From assembly GCA_023259925.1 (NCBI GenBank), contig JALRDS010000003.1, positions 1 through 20,266 on the forward strand: a stretch of DNA of 20,266 nucleotides, read 5' to 3'. This DNA is from Candidatus Saccharimonadia bacterium (GTDB lineage: Bacteria > Patescibacteriota > Saccharimonadia > Saccharimonadales > Saccharimonadaceae). The notes beneath the pieces are model-generated. The model had not been told where the DNA came from. It did no database searches and worked only from the letters and a program-made list of their open reading frames with translations. The translations under genes and the position numbers were made by a program. Shown piece after piece: positions 1 to 5,754 of the stretch (position 1 is the first letter of the stretch; each line of letters begins with the position of its first letter).

Positions 1-63
1 GTCAGTCAGATTTCTCGTGTCATTCATTGGCTTTATTGTACTAAACTACTCCGGTGTAAATTT

Positions 64-85
64 AAAAAGAGCCTGCGCTCCTTTT
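64..85 (-). terminator. Intrinsic terminator of tRNA-Leu(CAG)
   Basis: Read on the minus strand, this begins 5 nt past the CCA end of the tRNA. AAAAGGAGC pairs with GCTCTTTTT (nine pairs, one of them G-U) around a GCAG loop, and the T-run forms the end of the stem and the tail. It fits a Rho-independent terminator of the tRNA transcript. Positions 1-63 to its left show no gene or clear signal. Confidence 0.75.
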
Positions 86-90
86 ATATT

Positions 91-177
91 TGGTACACGA
101 GAGAGGACTTGAACCTCCACGTCCCGAAGGACACTAGCACCTGAAGCTAGCGCGTCTACCAATTCCGCCACTCGTGC
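91..177 (-). tRNA. tRNA-Leu (anticodon CAG)
   Basis: An 87-nt class II tRNA with encoded CCA. On the minus strand the acceptor GCACGAG pairs with CTCGTGT, leaving a G1-U72 wobble. It is followed by a D-arm with GGTAGA, an anticodon stem CTAGC/GCTAG with loop TTCAGGT (anticodon CAG), a long variable arm with a TTCG loop, T-arm GGAGG-TTCAAGT-CCTCT, discriminator A73 and CCA. The long variable arm and A73 are typical of tRNA-Leu. It reads CUG codons. No good promoter lies directly upstream; the best one sits about 160 bp upstream, next to a truncated copy of the tRNA 5' end (303-331). Confidence 0.97.
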
Positions 178-183
178 ATACCA

Positions 184-302
184 TTTGCAAATTTATCATG
201 TTCATATGCCACGAAACTTCAGGCCTGAAGCTGAAAATTAGCGATTGAAATCACAGATTTCATCGGAATTTTCCTTGCGAATTGCCACTGGCAACTCTCA
301 CA
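184..302. other. Palindrome-rich spacer between tRNA-Leu and its truncated copy
   Basis: No ORF or known RNA family is recognised in this 119-bp stretch. It holds four short inverted repeats in a row: a perfect 14-bp palindrome CTTCAGGCCTGAAG (217-230), TGAAATC-ACA-GATTTCA (246-262), GGAA-TT-TTCC (265-274) and TTGCC-ACT-GGCAA (282-294). A 9-bp piece at 224-232 (CCTGAAGCT) also occurs in the anticodon arm of the adjacent tRNA (140-148), which may be chance. The stretch would form most of the 5' leader of the tRNA precursor if transcription starts near 331. Confidence 0.6.
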
Positions 303-331
303 TCTACCAATTCCGCCACTCGTGCATACCA
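303..331 (-). repeat. Truncated copy of the tRNA-Leu(CAG) 5' end
   Basis: This is a perfect 29-bp direct repeat of 155-183. On the minus strand it contains the first 23 nt of the tRNA (acceptor 5' strand, D-stem and part of the D-loop, ending GGTAGA) plus 6 nt of 5' flank (TGGTAT). The anticodon arm and everything after it are missing, so it cannot make a tRNA. The offset to the intact gene is 148 bp. A TATACT box (337-342) sits 11 bp upstream of its first tRNA base, the normal distance for a tRNA gene. Confidence 0.95.
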
Positions 332-336
332 GCTAA

Positions 337-365
337 AGTATACCTAATATTTAGATAAGTGACCA
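337..365 (-). promoter_or_regulatory. Candidate promoter for the tRNA-Leu(CAG) transcript
   Basis: On the minus strand a perfect -10 TATACT (337-342) lies 17 bp downstream of a weak -35 TGGTCA (360-365). The start would fall a few bases before the truncated tRNA copy, giving the intact tRNA a leader of about 150 nt that RNase P would remove. The -35 overlaps the 3' end of the FAD oxidoreductase gene. Confidence 0.45.
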
Positions 366-1957
366 GTCACTGGAGAGCCTTCGTAAGAACCACGGACTTG
401 CTTTGCCAAATCACGAATTGTGGCGTCATGCTTTACGCCCGGGTTTAGTGTTCCATGCGGATCAAAAATGTTTTTTAGTTTCTTGAATAGTTCATGATGC
501 TTCTCATCCGCTGCCGACTGCATGCTTGCACCTAGGCGACCTTCACCACCGGCACCATACGGCGCACCATCATGAGCTCTGATTAACTCTACAAGATCGC
601 TCATTAGCTTAAACAACTTTTGCTTATCGCCAGAAGTAGTGATTCGCACCACCGGTCGCACATACCAGATTTCTTCAAGTGGACGCCCAGCTAGGGCCAA
701 TGATGTACCGTGCTTTTTTGCAAGAGTTTCCAGTTGGGCACTAAACGCTTCAAAGCGATTTGTTGGTATATAGAAGCCATCGAGCACCGGTGGAGAGGCC
801 ATATCACTTTTCTCAGGATTCAAAAGCCACTGCGTTACAGCGCCTACAGCTCGTAAGTCACTATTCTGAACATCTTCCTCACTGACCACAAATGCCTTCA
901 GTGGGCGGAGTTTAGCCCGAAGCTTTTTAATTTTCTTCTTTCGTGCCCGCTCATTAAAGTCATTGATAGTTACAATTACAACTGCAGCTAATTCACCAAG
1001 TTCAGCGGTGGCGTCTTCGTAAAATCGGTAGTTTTTACCCGCTTGCGCCGCAGCCTCAAAGTAAGCGGCATCAATATACTCTACGGAAGAAGGATCGCTT
1101 CCATCAACGATATCGAGCGCATCCAGCGCGACCGTCTTATCTGCAAACGATATCACCACCGCACTTGGATTCTGGTTAACAAAATCTGGCTTCAAAATCA
1201 TTTCAGAAATAATACCGAGCGTGCCTTGGCTACCTACAAAAAGCGGAGTAAGGTCGAACGAACCGTGCTTATCCTTTACCATTTCGATGCCTGCATACCC
1301 CTCATGATCAAGCCGATCATCATCGTAGAGCAGCGTATCGAGTAAATCTGGATTATCTTCAATCAATCCATCAACCGAACGATATATTTCGCCCTCAAAT
1401 GACTGTTCGCCTTTTTTCTTCTCAAGTTCACGCTTACTCAACTTTTTGGTTTGCAGTACATCACCATTTGCCAGTACCACTTCTAACTTATCTACGTACG
1501 CCAAGGAGCTTCGCTGAGACGCCACCGCTCCGCCTATAGTAGCCATTTGGTGGTCCCACTTTAGTTCAGGGATAGCAGCGCCGTACAGTGCCAAAGCATT
1601 CGAAAGAGCGTTAATGGTAACCCCGGGCTGCAACCGGACGAGTTTTTGGCCATTATCATACTCAAAAATTCGATTCATATGAATTGCCGGGACTATCGCC
1701 ATACCCGTGCCAATAGCTCCACCGGTTGTATCAGTCCCAGCACCCCGAATCGTGAGTGGCAAGGTATGGCCCTTTTCTGCTAACTGCCATGAAAAACGAG
1801 CAATCTTGCGAATGTCACTTGTAGCACGTGGATAGGCCACCATATCTGGAACATACTGCAATATACTGCTGTCATTTGCGTAGGACTTGCGCACACGCGA
1901 GTCAACGAATACTTCCCCGAGCATATGTGTATTAAGATATTGTGCAATTTTATTCAT
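344..1957 (-). CDS. FAD-linked oxidoreductase (GlcD / D-lactate dehydrogenase-like)
   Basis: A 537-residue flavoprotein of the family including glycolate oxidase GlcD and D-lactate dehydrogenases, which oxidise 2-hydroxyacids with FAD. The FAD_binding_4 domain holds RGAGTDTTGGA (about 71-81) and ATIGGAVAS (about 139-147), followed by GSQGTLGIISE. The C-terminal half ends in YGAGGEGRLG and IFDPHGTLNPGVK, as in FAD-oxidase_C domains. No cysteine-rich Fe-S region is present, so electrons would need another acceptor. The substrate cannot be told from sequence. The ATG at 1955-1957 is chosen as start; an in-frame TTG at 1991-1993 would add 12 residues. The best Shine-Dalgarno-like run (AGAGG) instead precedes an out-of-frame ATG at 1998-2000 that opens a 5-codon ORF. 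It stands alone, between the two tRNA-Leu genes. Confidence 0.85.
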   Translation of the reverse strand: MNKIAQYLNTHMLGEVFVDSRVRKSYANDSSILQYVPDMVAYPRATSDIRKIARFSWQLAEKGHTLPLTIRGAGTDTTGGAIGTGMAIVPAIHMNRIFEYDNGQKLVRLQPGVTINALSNALALYGAAIPELKWDHQMATIGGAVASQRSSLAYVDKLEVVLANGDVLQTKKLSKRELEKKKGEQSFEGEIYRSVDGLIEDNPDLLDTLLYDDDRLDHEGYAGIEMVKDKHGSFDLTPLFVGSQGTLGIISEMILKPDFVNQNPSAVVISFADKTVALDALDIVDGSDPSSVEYIDAAYFEAAAQAGKNYRFYEDATAELGELAAVVIVTINDFNERARKKKIKKLRAKLRPLKAFVVSEEDVQNSDLRAVGAVTQWLLNPEKSDMASPPVLDGFYIPTNRFEAFSAQLETLAKKHGTSLALAGRPLEEIWYVRPVVRITTSGDKQKLFKLMSDLVELIRAHDGAPYGAGGEGRLGASMQSAADEKHHELFKKLKNIFDPHGTLNPGVKHDATIRDLAKQVRGSYEGSPVTGHLSKY

Positions 1958-2032
1958 AGCGCTAACCCCATAGTGCTTATTATCATAGCACAAGCAGCAT
2001 GGTATTTACCTCTTTTTATATCGGTCAGTATT

Positions 2033-2041
2033 TGCTATAGT
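2033..2041 (+). promoter_or_regulatory. Candidate extended -10 promoter for tRNA-Leu(TAG)
   Basis: TGCTATAGT is an extended -10 element (TG-N-TATAGT). The -35 region 17 bp upstream is only T-rich. The start would lie near 2048, about 6 nt before the truncated tRNA copy at 2054, so the intact tRNA at 2173 would carry a leader of about 125 nt. It overlaps the upstream region of the divergent oxidoreductase gene. Confidence 0.45.
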
Positions 2042-2053
2042 TATAAGGCCTAC

Positions 2054-2066
2054 GCGGATGTGGTGG
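2054..2066 (+). repeat. Truncated copy of the tRNA-Leu(TAG) 5' end
   Basis: GCGGATGTGGTGG repeats the first 13 nt of the intact tRNA (2173-2185), 119 bp upstream and in the same direction. The flank CCTAC precedes both copies, with a small insertion in front of the intact one. The copy stops before the D-loop. It parallels the arrangement at 303-331 for the other tRNA-Leu gene. Confidence 0.8.
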
Positions 2067-2172
2067 CTGTGGTAACACAATCATATGAGTAGACATGTCT
2101 ACCAATTCCATAGAAGCTGTGCACTGTCCTCGTGAAGACTATAAAGTCACGTTGTACATTACAACCTACCTA
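2067..2172 (+). other. Palindrome-rich leader of tRNA-Leu(TAG)
   Basis: No gene is seen here. It holds the palindrome GTAGACATGTCTAC (2089-2102), GACT-ATAA-AGTC (2137-2148) and GTTGTA-CAT-TACAAC (2151-2165). Positions 2097-2110 (GTCTACCAATTCCA) are the exact reverse complement of the tRNA D-arm at 2183-2196, so in a precursor transcript this leader could pair with the D-arm instead of letting it fold. The clustered inverted repeats and the position resemble the spacer at 184-302, although the sequences are not clearly homologous. Confidence 0.55.
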
Positions 2173-2257
2173 GCGGATGTGGTGGAATTGGTAGACACGC
2201 ATGCCTTAGGAGCATGTGCCTTCGGGCGTGAAGGTTCAAGTCCTTTCATCCGCACCA
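2173..2257 (+). tRNA. tRNA-Leu (anticodon TAG)
   Basis: An 85-nt class II tRNA with encoded CCA. The acceptor GCGGATG pairs fully with CATCCGC. The D-arm contains GGTAGAC, the anticodon stem CATGC/GCATG encloses loop CTTAGGA (anticodon TAG), a long variable arm has a TTCG loop, and the T-arm is GAAGG-TTCAAGT-CCTTT, followed by A73 and CCA. It reads CUA and, by wobble, other CUN codons. With tRNA-Leu(CAG) at 91-177 it gives two leucine isoacceptors flanking one gene. Confidence 0.97.
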
Positions 2258-2294
2258 AAGAAAAAACCGGTCAATACGACTGGTTTTTTCTTTT
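2258..2294 (+). terminator. Intrinsic terminator of tRNA-Leu(TAG)
   Basis: AAAAAACCGGTC (2261-2272) pairs with GACTGGTTTTTT (one G-T pair) around loop AATAC and continues into CTTTT. It starts directly after the tRNA CCA. It faces the minus-strand rsmD terminator at 2321-2342, so the convergent transcripts end back to back. Confidence 0.85.
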
Positions 2295-2320
2295 AGCTAT
2301 CTAATGAATGGTCAATAAAC

Positions 2321-2342
2321 AAAAAAACACCTTAAACGGTGT
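2321..2342 (-). terminator. Intrinsic terminator of the tyrS-rsmD operon
   Basis: On the minus strand ACACC-GTTTAA-GGTGT is followed by TTTTTT. The rsmD stop codon TAA lies in the hairpin loop, so the terminator overlaps the end of the coding sequence. The stem is only 5 bp, but the U-tract is good and the position fits the operon end. Confidence 0.7.
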
Positions 2343-2877
2343 CCTCTAGGCGGTAGAGGGTGAAATTCAGGTTTCCATAACTACGATTGTCCACCACAAC
2401 AACTCCGGTTTTGGAAGGAACCTCACCCTTACCTGGATGTGATAATACCATAAGCGCGCCAGGCTTGAGAAGCCCAAACAACCGTTTTACTGTGGAAAAC
2501 TGAGTATCGTAATATGGCGGATCGGCGAAAATAATGTCAAAAAGCTCACCGTCACTAGTGTTGAGCCAGTTAGATACACTTGTTTTTACGACTTTTGCAG
2601 ATGTAATGGAAAGCAGGTCGATATTTTTTTGAATAATTTTAGCAGCGATACGATCTTTTTCAATAAATGTCACTGATGCGGCGCCCCTGCTCATTGCTTC
2701 AATACCTAAACTACCAGAGCCGGCGAATGCATCTAGCACTTTCGCTCCACTTAGTTCACTTGAAATGCTATTAAATAATGCATTTCGAGCACGCTCACTC
2801 ATGGCATGCGTGCTCGAACGACCCGGCGCATCAAGCACCCTACCGCCATATACACCTGCGATTACACGTATATTCAT
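2332..2877 (-). CDS. rsmD: 16S rRNA (guanine-N2)-methyltransferase RsmD
   Basis: A 181-residue Rossmann-fold methyltransferase of the RsmD family, which methylates G966 (E. coli numbering) of 16S rRNA with S-adenosylmethionine. The SAM-binding motif I is DAFAGSGSLGIE (about 49-60), the acidic residue ending strand 2 is E73 (FIEKD), and the catalytic FADPPY motif lies at about 117-122. The N-terminal MNIRVIAGVYGGRVL resembles the RsmD start IRIIAGxxxGRxL. Length is normal for the family. The start ATG overlaps the stop of the upstream gene by 4 bp (ATGA), which implies translational coupling. It is the last gene of the minus-strand operon. Confidence 0.94.
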   Translation of the reverse strand: MNIRVIAGVYGGRVLDAPGRSSTHAMSERARNALFNSISSELSGAKVLDAFAGSGSLGIEAMSRGAASVTFIEKDRIAAKIIQKNIDLLSITSAKVVKTSVSNWLNTSDGELFDIIFADPPYYDTQFSTVKRLFGLLKPGALMVLSHPGKGEVPSKTGVVVVDNRSYGNLNFTLYRLEDTV

Positions 2878-3695
2878 GAGTCACTCTCCACAGCCTGATA
2901 ATATGCCTCCAGCCAAGCAAGCTCAACCGCATGCACAATGGTCGGTATTAACTTTTTTGTAGTTTGCCTGGCTAATGTTCCCGTCCAGCCGTCTCGCTTG
3001 AAACGCTCATACATGCCCAATTCATCAATCGCATGCAGCATATCTAAATAAATATTTCCGAATCCACGTGCCTGTAATTCTTCAATATCATGCACATCAG
3101 CAGCAGCAACCTTGAACGAAAGTGGCTTGGCCGCCGTAGCGACACCACCTTCAAATAGCGTATGAGTAGTCATAATCCCTTTCGCACCCCAATAGCTCCA
3201 GTTATTCTTTACGAACTGACGCTTCGACCCATTGCTTGCCATCACTAATTTGCCGCGCAACTTGTCACCGTGCTTAGCTTCATTTTTTAGTTCTCTAAGC
3301 TGCTCATCGAGTGGTTCATGGTGAGCAGGCGTTAGACCATCTGTTACAGCGTGAGCTACCCATGCAGCCTCAAACGACGCACGTATGTCATCCCGGCGAA
3401 CAAGTGCTGCCACAAGATTCGTTTGGTGCTGCGCTATTGTTGTCAGTAGTGGCGACTGTAGTGAAGCCGTATGAGGGTCAATAAAATGCCACGGTTCGTC
3501 GCGGCCGGGGCTTTTCATTTTTATACCATCAGGGCCACGGCTGCCTTCGAAGTGCAAAATTGATTCGATACCAGGGAATGGCAGCGAGCCGATATGCTTT
3601 TTTATATGACGCCGAGCAACGCGATCAATTTTTTGATGCGTACCAATAATGTGACCCGTGCGTTTTTGCCTGGGCAATGGCCCGAATGCGTACAT
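2874..3695 (-). CDS. Zinc-dependent phospholipase C / S1-P1 nuclease-like protein
   Basis: A 273-residue protein not recognised as a named gene. It shows a histidine/aspartate pattern like zinc-dependent phospholipase C and S1/P1 nucleases: H15 and H20 with D24 near the N-terminus, WHFIDPHT at about 69-76, and WVAHAVTDGLTPAHH at about 112-126, an H-x3-D-x(5-6)-H arrangement typical of metal ligands in that fold. There is no signal peptide, unlike secreted phospholipases C, so a cytosolic phosphoesterase or unrelated metal-binding role is possible. The start ATG follows the recG stop by 25 bp, with weak SD AGAAG, and the end overlaps rsmD by 4 bp. The operon context (RNA and DNA enzymes) does not fix a substrate. 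Confidence 0.7.
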   Translation of the reverse strand: MYAFGPLPRQKRTGHIIGTHQKIDRVARRHIKKHIGSLPFPGIESILHFEGSRGPDGIKMKSPGRDEPWHFIDPHTASLQSPLLTTIAQHQTNLVAALVRRDDIRASFEAAWVAHAVTDGLTPAHHEPLDEQLRELKNEAKHGDKLRGKLVMASNGSKRQFVKNNWSYWGAKGIMTTHTLFEGGVATAAKPLSFKVAAADVHDIEELQARGFGNIYLDMLHAIDELGMYERFKRDGWTGTLARQTTKKLIPTIVHAVELAWLEAYYQAVESDS

Positions 3696-3720
3696 ACTAA
3701 TGACTTCTTGTATTTACCGC

Positions 3721-5754
3721 TTAATTTAATGTTGTCAGGCGCTGATATCTTGCCACCTGTTCTGCTAACTGATCGTATTGTAGCAAATTTGCATCCGATC
3801 GCACGAATGCCCGAGCAGCACGCTGTGCTCGCTGAATTAGCTCAGTATCGGCTAATGTGGCAACTTGCAGATTTAACGAACCGTGCTGCGCTCTTCCGTA
3901 GATCTCACCCGGACCGCGCAGCTTCAGATCCACCTCAGCTAAGTAAAACCCGTCATTTGATTGCTCTACCTCACGTAGACGCCGCGTTGGCTTCTTTGTG
4001 TCTGAAGTCATTAAGTAGCAGTAGCTCTGGTGGGATGAACGCCCTACCCTTCCACGTAATTGATGAAGCTGGCTTAAACCATACTGATCTGCATCCTCGA
4101 TTAGCATCACTGTAGCGTTCGGCACATCCACCCCAACTTCTACAACGGTCGTACTTACCAGTATATCGATTTCGTGCGCTAAAAATTGCTGCATTACTTG
4201 CTCTTTTTCACCCGGCTTCATTTTTCCGTGAAGCAATCCCATTTTGCGGTGGCCGAACAGCGAGTTTTGTAGTTTCTTATATTCAGCTTCAACGCTTTTT
4301 GTGTCATTGGCTGGGTTGTCGTCGATTAGCCGACAAATCACATAGGCTTGACGGCCTGCAGCTAGCTCAGCATCGATTGTTTGGTAAAGCTGCTTTCGAC
4401 TGACTGGCGACCAGATCTCGGTTTCAATCGGTAGGCGATTCGCTGGTTTTTGCTTAATAATTGAAATGTCGAGTTCTCCATACACCGTAAGCGCTAAACT
4501 GCGCGGAATCGGCGTTGCTGTCATGGCGAGTAGGTGCGGCATTCTCTCGGATTTATCAAGCAGCTTTTGCCGCTGATTCACGCCGAACCTATGCTGCTCA
4601 TCGATAACGACCAATCCTAGCTTGTTAAATCGCACGCTCGGCTCTAACAGTGCGTGCGTACCTACAACCACCTGAGCTTGGCCATTTTCGATGTTTTCAA
4701 GTAATGGTTCACGCCGCTTCTTGGACACACTCCCTGCCAAAAAAGCCACTTTCACCCCAAGGGGTTCGAGTAAGGTTGCAAACGTTTTCGCATGTTGCGA
4801 TGCAAGTATTTCAGTTGGCGCCAGTACTGCAACTTGATGCCCGGCACTCACTACCTGCCGGGCGACCACGGCAGCAACTACCGTTTTACCAGCTCCAACA
4901 TCCCCTTGCAGCATTCGATTCATCGGTTCCTGGCGCTCAATATCTTGCAGTATCTCCCAAATTACCTGCTTCTGCCCCGGAGTTAGCTCAAATGGTAGTC
5001 TAGCTACAATTTCCTTCACAACAGATTGCTGAAACGTAACCGGCCAGCTCAATAATTTGGCATTTTCTTGCTTATTGCGCTCCGAAGCTAGCAGTAGCTG
5101 AAATAGCTCTTCAAACGCCAATCGCTCACGGGCACGCACTACTTGCGCTTGAGTTTCAGGAAAATGCATACCTAGAAGCGCTTCTGATGTTGATGCTAAT
5201 TGCTCCGAACGCACAATTGTATCTGGTAACGTGTCAGGTATCATGGTGAGCAAGGGCCGCAACTCCGCGAGCAGCTTTCGAACGAGCTGACTTTTAAGGC
5301 CTTTAATGCTGCGGTATACAGGCAGCAATCGATCTGTTTGAACCGGCATATCAACGACCTTTTCGGCACTCGGATTCGTAAATTGATATCGATTATACGA
5401 AAATTCAAAGTCACCTGAAAAAAAATACTCCTGCTTTGTATCTGAGAATTGCGTTTGCCGATAGGCCTGGTTGAACCACACGGCTTGCACCTTACCACTC
5501 CCGTCGTCTAACACAGCCGTGGTTACCTTCATGCCACGACGAACTGATTTAGTGGTCACAGACTCAACGCGAGCTTTAATGGTTCGCCTGCCTGGCGACA
5601 ATGTGTCAATCGTCGAAATTATCGAAAAATCTTCATGCTTCCTGGGTAAAAAATATACCAAATCACGCACTGTTTCGAGGCCACTTAGCCGTAATTGCTC
5701 GGCAGTCTTGGGCCCTACTCCCTTTATGTGCTCAAGTGAGGTATGTAAATTCAT
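3721..5754 (-). CDS. recG: ATP-dependent DNA helicase RecG
   Basis: A 677-residue RecG, the double-stranded DNA translocase that remodels stalled forks and Holliday junctions. Visible in order: an N-terminal helix-hairpin-helix-like IKGVGPKTAEQL (10-21), the wedge/OB domain with LDDGSGKVQAVWFNQ (about 82-96), Walker A GDVGAGKT (284-291), DEQH box (385-388), motif III TATPIPRSLALT (412-423), motif V STTVVEVGVDVPNA (about 534-547), motif VI QLRGRVGRS (about 565-573), and the C-terminal RecG region with LRGPGEIYGRAQHG (about 612-625). Length is normal and no motif is missing. The start ATG overlaps the stop of the upstream mutase gene by 4 bp, so the two are probably translationally coupled. Confidence 0.97.
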   Translation of the reverse strand: MNLHTSLEHIKGVGPKTAEQLRLSGLETVRDLVYFLPRKHEDFSIISTIDTLSPGRRTIKARVESVTTKSVRRGMKVTTAVLDDGSGKVQAVWFNQAYRQTQFSDTKQEYFFSGDFEFSYNRYQFTNPSAEKVVDMPVQTDRLLPVYRSIKGLKSQLVRKLLAELRPLLTMIPDTLPDTIVRSEQLASTSEALLGMHFPETQAQVVRARERLAFEELFQLLLASERNKQENAKLLSWPVTFQQSVVKEIVARLPFELTPGQKQVIWEILQDIERQEPMNRMLQGDVGAGKTVVAAVVARQVVSAGHQVAVLAPTEILASQHAKTFATLLEPLGVKVAFLAGSVSKKRREPLLENIENGQAQVVVGTHALLEPSVRFNKLGLVVIDEQHRFGVNQRQKLLDKSERMPHLLAMTATPIPRSLALTVYGELDISIIKQKPANRLPIETEIWSPVSRKQLYQTIDAELAAGRQAYVICRLIDDNPANDTKSVEAEYKKLQNSLFGHRKMGLLHGKMKPGEKEQVMQQFLAHEIDILVSTTVVEVGVDVPNATVMLIEDADQYGLSQLHQLRGRVGRSSHQSYCYLMTSDTKKPTRRLREVEQSNDGFYLAEVDLKLRGPGEIYGRAQHGSLNLQVATLADTELIQRAQRAARAFVRSDANLLQYDQLAEQVARYQRLTTLN

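Noticed and set aside
155..331. The 29-bp direct repeat as the start of a CRISPR array
   Set aside because: Only two copies, a 119-bp spacer, and the repeat is tRNA sequence; no cas gene is nearby.
155..331. A classic integrase attachment site at a tRNA
   Set aside because: Integrases usually use the tRNA 3' half and leave an element with an integrase gene; here the 5' end is repeated and only 119 bp without a gene lie between.
2095..2304. A 69-codon open frame covering tRNA-Leu(TAG) and its terminator
   Set aside because: The tRNA fold and hairpin explain the sequence; the peptide is just translated tRNA.
3594..4115. A 173-codon plus-strand open frame overlapping recG and the phospholipase-like gene
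   Set aside because: It lies antisense to two well-supported genes, has no recognisable domain and is explained by their codon pattern.
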